A DNA stretch of 64,000 nt from Caenorhabditis elegans (taxonomy: Eukaryota; Nematoda; Chromadorea; Rhabditida; Rhabditidae). Below are positions 1-11,663 of this stretch, piece by piece; the stretch's first letter is position 1; the number at the start of each line of letters is the position of its first letter. The translations under genes and the position numbers were made by a program. The stretch covers positions 9,672,001 through 9,736,000 of the forward strand of contig NC_003282.8 in NCBI RefSeq assembly GCF_000002985.6. The letters run 5' to 3'. The notes beneath the pieces were generated by a model that was not told where the DNA came from, searched no databases, and was given only the letters and a program-made list of their open reading frames with translations.

Positions 1-445
1 CATATATGACACACCTGAAAACATTGGCAGATCCGAAAATCTATTGATATAATGCAAAACAAAGAAGGCCTGTCAAATTGATGCAATGTGACTTCACTAG
101 ACTCTTTTTAAACTCTTGATCAAATAAAACTTGCAAATCAGAATATACTACAGTCTACTCAAATTATTTTTACTAAAAATTCATTTAATCAATTAGCGGA
201 TATATTGCTGGTAATATCAGTTTAATACTGATAAGAGTGAACTTGCAAAGCAGGCAGACAGCTTCTAAAATCTGTCAATTTTGAATGAACTGCCGACAAT
301 CGAACTTTCAATACTGTGTTTTTATAAGTTACTGTTAAAAGTCTTTAATTGAAAACCCCTCAAATAGATTAGTTCTTATTTAAAAAATAAAACAATCACG
401 ATCATCTCTTTTTTTTTCTTGTTATCATTTTTCTCCGAAAAGATC

Positions 446-799
446 TCAAAATAAGTGATTATCATGTTTAGTTGTCTTCCTAACCGTATCTTCATTTTTC
501 ATAATTTCTATCATATTATCTTCTTCCTTTTTCTTTGATCTATTCCTTTTTTCTTCATTCTCCCACCTTTTATCAATACATTCTTGCACGTCTTCATTCC
601 CAGTTTCACACCCAAAACGATCAGACATCCAAGATATATTGAAAATACAGTAATCCGTCATGCTAGGTGCCTGCAAAAGCGTTACATCACGTGGTCTTTC
701 GATGACCCTGTATGACAGAGAAAAATGGGAGAAATTGATGAAATTCTGATGATGATGGTGGATAATATTATCGAATGTGGGATAGGAAAAAGAGTACAA
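446..799 (-). CDS. Possible terminal coding exon, hypothetical
   Basis: An open frame of 117 codons on the minus strand. Its second half has coding character: a stretch beginning MTDYCIFNISW, then a very charged tail rich in Glu, Lys and Arg (KRNRSKKKEED) ending in HDNHLF before the stop. A splice-acceptor-like TTTTGCAG lies inside it just before the codons for APSMTDY, so the real unit may be only that downstream part, as the last exon of a gene whose other exons I cannot place. I recognise no family. It could also be chance; nothing upstream supports a start. Confidence 0.25.
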   Translation of the reverse strand: MYSFSYPTFDNIIHHHHQNFINFSHFSLSYRVIERPRDVTLLQAPSMTDYCIFNISWMSDRFGCETGNEDVQECIDKRWENEEKRNRSKKKEEDNMIEIMKNEDTVRKTTKHDNHLF

Positions 800-3700
800 A
801 ATACGTTATTTTTCATGAAAACTATTAGGAAAACTGGAACAACTGTTTGATCAAGTTACAGATAATACGGCAAGAAAAAATGTGACAAAGTCGTCAAAAC
901 TTACAATTAGATTCAGCAATATTTTCTAAATTTTGTAATAATCACTGTGAGCTCTAGGTGTTTTTTTCAGTTTTGCCGAACCTATGTTCAAGAATTCTCA
1001 ACTACGATTTTTCAACAAAAAAATAATTTTTTGGGAAAAGCAGGGCACAGTGTTGAGTGCACCAATTTTTTTGTAGGACTCTTGATTACAGAACTGAAAA
1101 AATGCTTACAATTATAAAATTAAAAAAGGCTTTAACTGCAAATTGTAAATTGTGGAATGTAACCTTTTGAATTTCTTATTCGGTATGCATAAAAACATGT
1201 CAGGCGTACAAAATTTTGAAAATTGGCTGAACGGATGAAAATGAAAAAGCTTACTAGTCAGAACATAAATTGTATGGAGCACGATTTTATTCATTTTCAG
1301 TCGCGTCCCGTCGGCTCTGTATTTATAACAGGTATGTATGTCGGTTAAATTTTAAAAAATTAAGTGAAAGTTTGCATTATTCATAATTGATGTCACGTGA
1401 AGCAGTTGAAAAGGTGAGAAGGTCATGCGAAACCGGATCGCTTGATTAGAGTAAGAGTACGGCAAACTTTCATTAAGAAGTTTTGATTGCTGACAGTACA
1501 AAGTAGTAGTTTTAAAAATTGAATGTTATAAAAAGTACAATTTTCAAAATGTAGTTATTCGTAATCAGTTGCAAAGAGAATTCTATAAAATAAATTACTA
1601 AAACTTGCCCAGAAATGAAAAAAACATGGGAATAAACGTAGCATTTATACCACACAAACTATATTAAATATCAATTTCAAAAATGTTCATTGATCCAAAA
1701 AGAATCAGAAGAACAAAACAAAATACACATTTTCTCTTCTGACCTGACTTCACTTTAGTCAAAATCTCTGGCAGGGGAATTCGAAAGATCAGTTGGCGTA
1801 GACCAGCTTCTGACATATTCCTACAATCAGAATAGCTCTCTGCCCTCCTCTCCCGATAATCAGCTGTTATTGCACAGATTATCTTTTGCTCTTTTTACGT
1901 ACTTCAAGCACGTAGCAGCATATTGAGATTATTCAAGTAGAGTAGAGACGATCATTTGATCTTCTCATATTTCTCGCCCCTTTTTCATCTGAAACCAACA
2001 AGTTCTGATTTGATGTGGTGGTCAAGAAGACTAGAGTTTGGCAAGCGTGCGCGCAAAGCAAAAGGAGGAGGACAAAGTGTTTTCTTTTGAATATATACGA
2101 AAAACAGAAAATGCGGAAAAAAGATCAAAAGATGGAGCAGTGATCTCTGCACCACCGAAACACAACACACTTTTTGCACACACACACGCATTGAGGGTGG
2201 TTAAAACGACGTAGATAAGGTTTCGAATATTAGACAAAAGGTATGGCGACTAGATGCGAGAGTCAGATTACAATATGACTTTCCAAAGAATTCATCACAT
2301 AAATAAGAAGGTAATTTGTCTGACCTTTTTGTATTGGTGTATTGCTCTTGTGCCCTAATTTCTCAAATTTTCTACCTTCGCCATTGCAACCTACGCCTGC
2401 CTGTGCCTATATAGGCATCTATACTCTTAGTTTACTGCCAAAGCACACGCAAACCTCACTTTCAGCTTCATTCTAAAAACGTTTAGTGGGAAAATTAATT
2501 ATGCGTAAATTTATGCTAAGCGAGCGCCAAGAGCGCCAAACGGAACTGCACCGCCTGTTGAAACTTTTAATAAAAAATCTTTTTCACAAGAATGAATCTT
2601 CTTGCAATGCGAAATCTCTACTTTCTAAAAATTTTTGATAAATAATTTTTTCAGTTTTTCACAATAGTAAAATGAACAAAACCGTCTTGAAAACTTGAAA
2701 CACTTGAAAGGTATTTCTTGTTTTTTAGATTAATTTCACGAAACAAAACAGTACAATTATTACTTCTTTTACATAGTCAAAATTCTTACTAATTACTAAT
2801 CCCCTGTGAAAATTAGACCCCTTATTTTCCATTTTTCTTCAAATTGGAAAAACAAGAAATCTAGTGTCTGGTCAACGGGGGAGCTGTGAACACCTATAAC
2901 CAGGGAAGATGTCGCAAAAAGGATCAGAAAAACAAAACACACACACAATTCCTGCATATATATTTTTAATATCTTCTCATCCTAGAACTTTCCTCTCGTT
3001 TTAAATGACTATTTTAAATAGGATTATTTGGCGGTTTCCAGTCTCCGCCTACTTTTATCTGATCTTATTATGTTAGTGCATTTACTATATCTGATCTATC
3101 GAATAACACCAACTGCAAATACTACAAACTAGAGTATTGCCGTGTTTTGTAGTACGAGCATGATCAGTTCCAAAAATACGAGGAACATAACAAGTATCGT
3201 GGTATGGCTTCATTAGGATTTGCGTCAAGTTGTGGTCTAGGTATATAGGTATTTTCATAATCACTTGGTCTCAGATTCTGACTGAACACTTGATTAGAGT
3301 GAATTTTTTCGTGGTTTAGAGCTAGAAAAACCATGAATTTTGTTCAATTGGTTAAGTTGTGCACGTGATTATTGCCACTAGACGTTAAAGTATTTTTAGT
3401 CAGCATTTCTAAGAAACCGGAAGATTGATTACATTACAGGCAGCTGAAGTTCTGGGACCCGTAGTGTGGTAAGTCAGAAAGCAACGATCTCAAAATACAG
3501 CTAAGACCCAAGTCATCAATATGAAGAACAAGTTTCAAAAAATAGATTTTATTGAAAATATTTTAATTAAAAATGAAACCGTAACCATTTTTAAACCAAT
3601 TAAATTGAAACTAACTTGTAATTTTGATGTAGTTGTTGATGTAAATCGTCCATCATTCTTTTGTAATTTTTCCTGGAAAAAATAAAGTTTTCATTGTCAA

Positions 3701-6700
3701 AATTTTGAAAATAAATGGTTTAAAGATGAGACAGAGATGATGAACAAAAAAGAGAAAAAAAAACAAGGAGAGTTAGAAAGAGAAGAAAATGAGAAAACGA
3801 AAAGAAGGGGCGTCAACTTGAACCACATTCAATTATTTTTTCATCTCGTTTTTTTTGTTGTTTTTCCTTATTTCTCCCTTTTTAGGTTTGTTTTTCTAGA
3901 ATTTGTACAAAAGTGCAAAACCGACGAAAAAAATGGAAATATAAAAAGGATACCATGTGTTATGGGATAGTCTCTAAAAATTCTAGACTAGGTACAATTA
4001 TATTGGATAGACCAATAGAATTATATCCTACTATTAGAATACAATAATACAATACCTAAGAAACAGTAAAAATTTGTAATAAAAACGGAGAAGTTTCAGA
4101 AAAAAAAGATCCAGCCAACTGAATTTCCATTGACTTTCAGTCAAGTTAAGAGACTGTTTTTGTTTTCTTCCCACATATTGGTCGGAAAAATTCAAAGAAT
4201 CAAAAGTTCAATCAGTAGGTGGATTTGTTTTTGATTGGATTTGAATTAAATGCAACTGTTTCTCGTGTCTGTAGGATGGAAAAATTTGCAGATCAAGAAA
4301 ATACAAGGAAGTTCAGTTTCTTTAAAGATGAAAACTGGAAAGATTCAAAAGATCAATTGAGAGATTAGACAATTTCTGAAAATATTTACAGGCAATAGAA
4401 GCAGAAAAAAACAGAAAACTTCATGGAAAATCAAACTCCGCCCAATTAGCATTAAAGACCAGGTTTAATGAGCTTCTTTTTCAATATGGAAAATCAAGAA
4501 AACAGATCTGAAAATAAAATGGCATTGCCTACAAAAATCATTAAACTATTTTTAAAGATAGGAAAACTTTACATCAATGAAACTAAAATATTCACGTTTC
4601 TCATAAATTAAATTTCTTAGAAGAATGTTGCAAAGAACCATATGAACCTTTCATTGATACAATTTCTGTAGTCTTATCATGAACCACACGTACACAAAAT
4701 TAGCTCTGTCATCAGTGATATTTAGTGTTATTTACAGACGAATTTTCCGGTAGAATGTGAGCGATAAGCCGAATGAAAAGTAGCACGAGGGTCATAAATT
4801 CTGGGAAAATTTTAAAGAATCGATCAATGGGACAAGGAACAAAGTTATATACGTTTTGATAAAAGATGAGTTGAGCAGATTTTCTGAACTAAGTTTATAT
4901 TCGGTCAATGTTTAGAAAATATGAAAAAAGCTTTATGAACTAACAATTGTAAGTCTCAAATTTCAAAATAAACATTTCATAAAGAAAATTAGATATGTTA
5001 CAATACATGAACGGCTCCCAATTCAATATGAAATCCACAGTAGATATTTTAAACTTAAAAATGCACAATAAAAAGTCTACATTCACGACAGGTTTTACTT
5101 TTGAAAAAGCATTGAACAAATTAGAAATATAAATTGTGTCAAAATGTGGACTGAAATTCTAAGAAAAAATAATAAACTTAGGAATTCATGACAAATAACG
5201 ATGAATTTTTACATTCATAGAAATGTATAAATATGATCATAAACAATAGTGAGAACTTAAGTGAGAAAAAACCTTAGGAAACAAAAAATAACTTTTCTAT
5301 TCAAAAAAGTCATGTATCCAAAATGTCATCTATCTGTTCTGCCACTTTTACGCTCAATTTGCTGATATGTGATCATCTTTTTCTACTGTTTCTCTGTGAC
5401 CTCTCTGATTTTTACAGTCTCTCAGCATTTCATATTTCTCTCATTGATAACGAAACTTTAAGATACATTGTGTGAAACAGAGAAAATGAGAACTTTTCGC
5501 GGGAATTCGATGCAAAATATGATGGGAAAAATAACAAATGAAACATTTAATAACAGTTTCAGAATACATAAAATGATAGGAAAATATAATTTTTAGACAA
5601 TAATGAAAGAATAAAAATTTTAATGGGGGAAGGTTCTGAGATGAGCAGCTGAATAATTCAGAACGGAAACTATTTGAAATAGTGTTAGAGACGAAGAGAT
5701 TCAGAAAGTTCACTTTCGTTTTTTTCTTCTTTTTTTTCTATCTCACGGGTCGGTAAGACACTCTCTCTGTCCAGTAGTCGCAGACATTTAGAGAGACAGA
5801 CAACGAGATAGTAAAGAAAAAAGAGAGTGGAAAAGAAAATTAGATAAAGTGCACGTGGCAACTGCGAGAGAGAAATACTGGATTCTTCAAGACTACACTC
5901 CTGTCTGGATGGAAATAAATATTGTGAGAATGGTCTGAAAGAGAGAAAAAAAAGACAATTCTCCTTGGTGATGTCACTGAAAGAGGGACACAGAGACAAA
6001 GAGAGGAACAGGTGGAGTTGTAAAATTTTGGTCAACACGCGTAAAATTAGTTGTAGATGGTTGGATTGGTTACAGTTAAAACATAGATCATACCTTTGAT
6101 TCAAGGTGCATGAAGAAGTCAGACTAAATTTGAAAAGAGGGTAAAATACCATGAACTTACTGGTAGCTTTAGGAAACTCCCATTCATTTTTGATTTGTAA
6201 TAAATTGCTGAATAAAAGAAAATCCAAATTACAATATCTGGGAATTTTGTTCATTGTTCAAATTTTGAACAACACATTTGGAAAGCTGCAAGCTTTGAGA
6301 AATTCTTGAACACAACTGATACTCAAATGGGTCCTAGGCTTGCTCAATCTTTGCCAACTTTCGGACTAAGTTTTATTTTTTGAAAAGTTATGAGTTGAGT
6401 AAGCCGATTTTGGATCTGTCACGCCTGTAAAATTACCAGTGAACATTTTTCATAACTTTAATTTTGCGGTAAATTGAAATTTTGTGTCTTACAAAAATGT
6501 TTATCATTTGTTGTTTTATGTAAAAATCTGGCTTCTGACCATTCGAGGTATTTATAGGTTTTCTTTTGTATCGATTTAATATCGAAAAAATTTATGAGAA
6601 TGGTAGGTTTGTTTTGAAAAGACGCCCACATTAGACATTATTATGAGGAAATATACAACTACTATGAAGTTTTGAAAGAACTTTTAGATACATTTTGTCT

Positions 6701-8106
6701 GGTGATCATCTGAAGAGTCTACTGAATTACAATATTTTTCAATGACTTCCAGAATATTTTCTAGTTTCAATAAGACTTGATGTTTACAATTAAAAATACT
6801 TTTGAAAAAAAAGACAAAATAAATTTGAAGCAATTTGCAGCGATAGCAACTCGCAGAAGCATACACTTTTTAATTCAATACTTGAATATTAAATTTTCCA
6901 ATGAATGTGAGTGAAAAAAGGTTTCCATTTTGATTAACGGGAAATATGTAAATAACAATATCAAGGATATCATTTGAACTTCTTCCATGCAGCCTCATCA
7001 AAAAAATTATGAGAGCAAGAATTCTGATCCGCTTAAATTTCTTGTAACAATAAAACAGGTGATCAGACATTGGAAAATAGATTAAAAACAAAAAGTTCAT
7101 ATCAAGTTGATGGTACATATATGACAAAAACAAACTGTAAAAAGTTGTACTTGACTTTAATTAAATGTATTTGTTTATTAATCTACCGTTTATGGCTTCT
7201 GAACTTGAAAATTTAATGTTTCAATGATCAAGAGCTCAAAATGTAAATTTACTGATCCTTGGAAATTGGAGCAAAAAATTTGCATTATTTTAATTAATTT
7301 TTATTCAAATTTTTTGGGAGCGTGGCGCAAATTGTTCTTATGAACATATTGTCAAATTTTATAGAGTGAATATGAAAATAACTATTGAAATTTCATTGAA
7401 ATCGTCAACTACCGTAGTCTACAAAAATAGAGACTAGTTTATGAGGAGGTGATATCACTGTTATCAGTCACCGATATTTACATCACAGACCAAAATGTGT
7501 GTCCAGCAGATAATATTAGTAGGGAAAAAAGATACAAGAAATAAAAATAACAGAATACGTAGTAATCTTTTGCAAGTTTAAAAATGATGCGAACGTCTAG
7601 TATTTGATTAAAGGTGTTCATTATATCTTTAAAAATATCTTGAAACAGCAGATAAATTTGCAAATTTAATGCTTTTTGTTGACGGTGCCGTCATGTCTTC
7701 ACTATCAAACGGGAGGAATTTGTAAACAAGATAATATAAATATTTCCAGTTGATAAAACATGTCACGTGTAGAATATCTGCAATTTATCCCCACGTGAGA
7801 GAGGGGAATCCCAATTTCGGCGACAAGCTTAATATCAGGTTTCTATTCCGTTTATTATCAGCATTTTCTGGTGACTTTTATGGATAGAAGGTGATATTAG
7901 AATTTTGGGGTGTAAAACTGTCAAGTTTTCTACTTAGATGTTCTCAATTTTCTATAACAGCAGGTTCCTAGTATTGAAACATTCGAAAATTATACTTGAA
8001 ATCTGTATGAACTCGCTTTTCAATGAAAAACATAGAATAAATACATATGATGGTCCTTCTGTGGAGTTTTCTAGTGATCTGTGATTTCTACGAATGCATA
8101 TATTAT

Positions 8107-8224
8107 GGGGTTATTCAAGTAGTGTCGGAAAATTAAAAAGTGTAGAAAAATTACGTTACGACTGTATTCAAGTATATAGAAACATGTATTTAAATACATT
8201 TTGCTACATTACTTGAATAACCCC
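8107..8224. repeat. Short inverted-repeat (MITE-like) element
   Basis: The left end reads GGGGTTATTCAAGTAGTG and the right end is its near-perfect reverse complement (CTACATTACTTGAATAACCCC). They enclose about 80 bp of AT-rich DNA with no coding capacity. The size and terminal inverted repeats fit a non-autonomous DNA element. I see no clear target duplication. It lies about 160 bp beyond the ins-8 stop codon. Confidence 0.75.
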
Positions 8225-8386
8225 AGCCAACTGTTTTTTAAACAAAAATTTGAATAGAATTTTCAACACACTAACACTATTTCTTTGAATATCTTCCTTG
8301 AACCCTCAAACATTCATTTTTCAAGCAACCGTTAAAAATGTGTAACTGTTTTATTTAAAATATTAGGGAATATGTAAACGATTAGA

Positions 8387-8749
8387 TTAAGGACAACATT
8401 GATGTCGAATGAATTCGTCTGAGCATGCATCGCGGCAACATTTTGTCGCAATATCGACTTTTGTATCTGAAGTATATATTTTTTGTTTTTCAAACATTTG
8501 AGATAAAAACTAACTTGAATCGCATGCTTTTTCACAAAGTGCCATAACGTAGGATAAGACTTGCTTTCCGCACAATTTATTTTTTTGTTCAGGGACTCTT
8601 CTTACTCTGCTGGGTCTAATTTCTTTCTCTGATAGCATTTCGACTACTTCTTCACTGATTATTCGATCATTTAAGGACTCCTCTAAAGATGTGTGTTGTT
8701 GAGAAAACGGAATGAAAACCAAAAAGAAAATCAAAATGATTGGCGACAT
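8387..8749 (-). CDS. ins-8: Insulin-like peptide, beta type (INS-8)
   Basis: Two exons, 8749-8515 and 8466-8387, encode 104 aa. The N-terminus is a hydrophobic signal peptide (MSPIILIFFLVF). A propeptide ends in an Arg-Arg site (VRRVPEQ). A B-chain-like segment with three cysteines (CGKQVLSYVMALCEKAC) runs almost directly into an A-chain-like segment with five (KCCRDAC...QCCP). The absence of a C-peptide and the eight cysteines are typical of nematode beta-class insulins, which are secreted ligands for the DAF-2 receptor. The intron falls after the B segment, as in ins-7. The start codon abuts a splice acceptor (TTTCCAG-ATG), suggesting SL1 trans-splicing or a 5' UTR intron. It is a tandem paralog of the gene at 10063-10421. 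Assigning ins-8 rather than another ins gene rests on memory of the ins-7 neighbourhood. Confidence 0.9.
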
Positions 8750-10062
8750 CTGGAAATAATTAATATCAGAACCAACTATTCGGATATGAAATTTATGTAC
8801 TCTTATAAGTCTTTTTATGCTTAAAAAGTGAGAGTGAACTTGAACAGTTAACAAAATTATTTCGAATGATAGCAATAAAATGATCAACCTACAAATATAT
8901 CGTTCTGTTCGTCAAGAAATACTTTCAAAAACTGACTGTTCTGAGGAATTATCATTATATTCTTATCACGTTTGTTAAATAATGTCTTCATCATGACCTC
9001 TTGTGACTTCAAGCCCACTTCCTTCCGGTTATGAACCGATTAGGCTCCGATAATTTCTCATGATCTGCCAAACAGATTGACAGTTATAAAATTGTGATAC
9101 AAGCTGATTAAATTAATTTGGAAATTGTAACTTCATCGATAGTGAAATTATGTAATTTATGTATTAAAAACTATCCAGATATCTTCACAAAAAACACATT
9201 GAAAGTTTTCCACATTTTTGAAAACAATAAAAACTGAGATATTAACGGTATGGAGGTTTCACATTTTGCCTTGCAGCCTCTTATAATTTCTATTAGTCTT
9301 GCATCTCTATGGACCAATTGAAATATAGTCTTGCATTTATGACTAATATTCCGTGATTATTTTCACTCGGGAATCGCTCGCCCACTATGGGGGAGTCTAC
9401 GCAAGGACAACGCAAGGACAAGGACAACATTCTAATGGAATGGAAACGATTGCCCGACTGCACCAATTCTAGTTCAAGCGAACAATGATAACTTTTGTAT
9501 TCTGTATTCCTTCACGTCTCCCAGCGAGCGTAATAAATTATTATTATTATTATAATAGAGAAAATACGATGAGTCAAGGCGACAATTTTGCGTCGCTTTT
9601 TTATAAGTTTTCAATTAAAAAACCATTTTTGTTCTACTTATGATTAAATTATCTAAATTTTAATGTTGTGGGTTTAAACAATTGATAGTGCTTCAGTTTT
9701 CTCAAAACATAGCGCGAGATCAGTTTGCGTAGCTTTTTCTCTGTAAATAAATAAATTTAATCATTCTTTCGAACAATTGTACTATGATAATTCATCCACA
9801 TTCAACAAAAGTTTCAAACAAACACTTCTTATCGAATTTTCATTATAAAATGGGATTTTAACCCCGGAAGGCTACATATTGAAGGTTGAGATTGTTTCAA
9901 GCAATTGAACCCAAAATCCAGAAGAGCCACCATTATGTATAGGTATAGTAAATTCATGTTTTTTTTGTATAGTAAATCTCACAAACATTTCCTTTTAAAA
10001 CGAATGTGAAGAGGATATAAAGATTTCATTGAAAAATTTTTGTTAATTTATGATAGAAGAAA
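8750..10062. other. Intergenic between ins-8 and ins-7; duplicated promoter and simple repeats
   Basis: The first 350 bp are the ins-8 upstream region and closely resemble the region upstream of ins-7. Around 9,390-9,430 there is a short tandem run of CAAGGACAA units. At about 9,536-9,560 an ATT microsatellite follows a GC-richer stretch (9,360-9,530) that may be a decayed repeat element. I see no gene. Confidence 0.6.
8962..8968 (-). promoter_or_regulatory. TGATAAG (DAE/GATA-like) element upstream of ins-8
   Basis: The minus strand reads TGATAAG, about 215 bp upstream of the ins-8 start codon. This matches the DAF-16-associated element bound by PQM-1 and also the WGATAR GATA-factor core. 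The same element occurs at the equivalent place upstream of ins-7. ins-7 is known to respond to DAF-16 activity; for ins-8 regulation is inferred. Confidence 0.5.
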
Positions 10063-10421
10063 TTAAGGACAGCACTGTTTTCGAATGAAGTCGTCGGTGC
10101 ATTCTTCACGGCAACATTTTGATGCAATATTAACTTCAGTATCTGAAAATTTAAATGTTTGTAGAAACAGTATTAAAACCAACTCGATTCGCATGCTTTT
10201 CCACAAACCGCAAACACATACGAATGTATTCTTCTTCCACAACGATAAATTTTTTTCTCGTCAGGGACTCTTCTGGTTCTGCTGGACCTAATTGAATTTT
10301 CAAGCATATATTCGATTACTTCTTCATTGATTATTTGATCATTTAAGGACTCCAGTGAAAAAGGATATTGTTGAGAAGCAGGGATTAAAACCAAAAAGAA
10401 AACCAAAATTATTGGTGGCAT
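10063..10421 (-). CDS. ins-7: Insulin-like peptide, beta type (INS-7)
   Basis: Two exons, 10421-10184 and 10142-10063, give 105 aa. A signal peptide (MPPIILVFFLVLIP) is followed by a short acidic propeptide, a basic cleavage region (RTRRVP), a B segment with three cysteines (RCGRRIHSYVFAVCGKAC) and an A segment with five (KCCREEC...QCCP). There is no C-peptide, so it is a beta-class nematode insulin. INS-7 is known as a DAF-2 agonist whose transcription is lowered by DAF-16, forming a feedback loop in ageing and learning. The start codon directly follows a splice acceptor (TTTCCAG-ATG). The donor is GTTGGT, slightly off consensus, in the same position as in the neighbouring paralog. The translated protein matches my memory of INS-7, but no database was searched. 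Confidence 0.92.
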
Positions 10422-11015
10422 CTGGAAAAAGTAATATTATATAAAACTATCAGGACTTAAAATTCATATACTATTTTAAGTCTATTTATAATTGAAAAGT
10501 GGGAGTGAAATTGAACAGGTATGGAATGAACAGTATAAAATAATAGCAATAAAAAGATCAAAATACATTTGTATCGTTCTCTCCGTCAATGAAAACATTT
10601 CAAAAAATGACTGTTCAGTGAAATTATCATTTTACTCTTATCAACCTTGTTAAATATTGTCTTAATCATGCCCTCTTGTGACTAAAGTCCGTTTCCGTTC
10701 CGTTTTTTGTGAACCGACTAGGCTGCGATAATAATAATCAGTCGATCAGACTGACAGGTGTGACAAAAGCCGATTAAACTTGAGAGTACTTACCGTATTG
10801 ATTAGAAAATAATGTACTTTATACATGAAAAACTAAAAATTCTCGGCAAAATGTTAAGAAATGAAGAAATTCAAGAAACCAATCAATCAAGAATGCCCAA
10901 CCCTGATTCCGACCATTCAAAAGATTGTGTTGAATAACAATAACTTTTGGAACAGCTTCTTCGGGGTTATCCTTCGAAGCAAAATGATGAAAACGATTTA
11001 TTTGGAGAGTTTAGT
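10422..11015. other. ins-7 upstream region and htas-1 3' flank
   Basis: It contains the ins-7 promoter, homologous to the ins-8 promoter over roughly 10,420-10,775, and the 3' flank of htas-1. No further gene is visible. Confidence 0.6.
10637..10643 (-). promoter_or_regulatory. TGATAAG (DAE/GATA-like) element upstream of ins-7
   Basis: The minus strand reads TGATAAG about 216 bp upstream of the ins-7 ATG. It lies in the block shared with ins-8 (next to ATGACTGTTCAGTGAAATTA). It is a plausible PQM-1/GATA site; occupancy is inference. Confidence 0.5.
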
Positions 11016-11521
11016 TCAAGAATTATTTTCTTTGTCATCTTCTTTTGCTTTCTTCTTTGGAAGCAAGGATGGATGAATAGGCATTGGTGTAACTCCTCCT
11101 TGAGGCAGAGTAACCTTATCAAGCAGTTGTGCGGTTTCTTGATCTCCATAAATTGCCAAATGAAGATGACGTGGCGTGACTCTCGATTTCTTACTTTCAT
11201 TAGCCGCGATTGCAGACATTTCCATAAGTTCGGTAGTTAAATATTCAAGTGTAGCAGCCATAAAAACAGATGCACCTGCTGAAATTCTTTGTTTTCCACG
11301 AGTAGTTTCACGAAGTTTTCGATGAATTCTTCCGACTGGAAAAGTTAAACCAGAACGTGTCGAGCGGCTGATTCTCTGGAAAAATTTTTATTTTCAAAGG
11401 TTTCAATTATTTTGCCTATTCCCGAGTTCTGCTCTGATCTTACCTTTTTCTTTTTCTTCGCGGATGATGTTTTCGTCGATGTATTGAGAATTCGATTTGG
11501 TCTTTGTTTGAGACGAGCCAT
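11016..11521 (-). CDS. htas-1: Histone H2A variant, sperm type (HTAS-1)
   Basis: Two exons, 11521-11444 and 11375-11016, encode 145 aa. Residues 1-34 form a divergent basic tail with a lysine run (SSAKKKKK). The rest is an H2A histone fold: SGLTFPVGRIHRKLR (alpha-1 region), a central helix containing EYLTTELMEMSAIAANESKK, RVTPRHLHLAIYGDQE, and the docking segment VTLPQGGVTPMPIHPSLLPKK. The C-terminus is acidic (KEDDKENNS). Replication-dependent H2A genes of C. elegans lack introns; this one has an intron and many substitutions, so it is a variant. HTAS-1 is known as a sperm-enriched chromatin component. It is divergent from the 5-alpha-reductase-like gene, with only 142 bp between the start codons. 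The symbol is from memory of the ZK1251 neighbourhood. Confidence 0.88.
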
Positions 11522-11663
11522 CTTTTCGAAATGATTCAAAAGTATTTTTAAATTTCACGCTTGAAGTTGATTCAATAAACACATGATAAATTGACACGTT
11601 AGAATTGCAAATAAAATATAATACGTGGTTCTATGAATAAAAAAATCATTCCTCATTGTCAAC
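11522..11663. promoter_or_regulatory. Short bidirectional promoter, htas-1 / reductase gene
   Basis: Only 142 bp separate two start codons pointing away from each other, so regulatory signals must be shared or interleaved. The DNA is AT-rich and I do not see a strong WGATAR or TATA match. Confidence 0.55.

Larger units (their letters stand above)
1..8386. other. Gene-poor AT-rich interval left of the insulin pair
   Basis: I see no convincing multi-exon gene in these 8.4 kb. The open frames present are lysine-rich, phenylalanine-rich or serine/leucine-rich translations of simple sequence. The interval holds purine/pyrimidine-biased stretches (for example about 5,750-6,010), a few GC-richer patches (about 2,040-2,060 and 2,520-2,560) and one inverted-repeat element at 8,107-8,224. 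A possible terminal exon at 446-799 is listed separately. It may be regulatory DNA for a gene outside the window. Confidence 0.6.

Noticed and set aside
3737-3970. 77-codon Lys/Glu-rich then Phe-rich open frame
   Set aside because: It is a translation of a purine run followed by a T-rich run; no protein-like composition across the junction.
5685-6254. 189-codon minus-strand open frame, the longest in the left desert
   Set aside because: It is rich in Ser/Leu/Phe from a CT-biased stretch, lacks a domain pattern, and shows no splice partners or conserved motif; more likely promoter-like simple sequence.
9360-9540. GC-richer block with CAAGGACAA repeats, considered as an LTR or tRNA
   Set aside because: No tRNA cloverleaf, primer-binding site or paired repeat could be found; left as a possible decayed repeat.
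11338-11345. Suspected one-base frameshift in htas-1 at a T run
   Set aside because: Checking exon coordinates showed four T residues, which keep the H2A frame open from the splice site to the stop.
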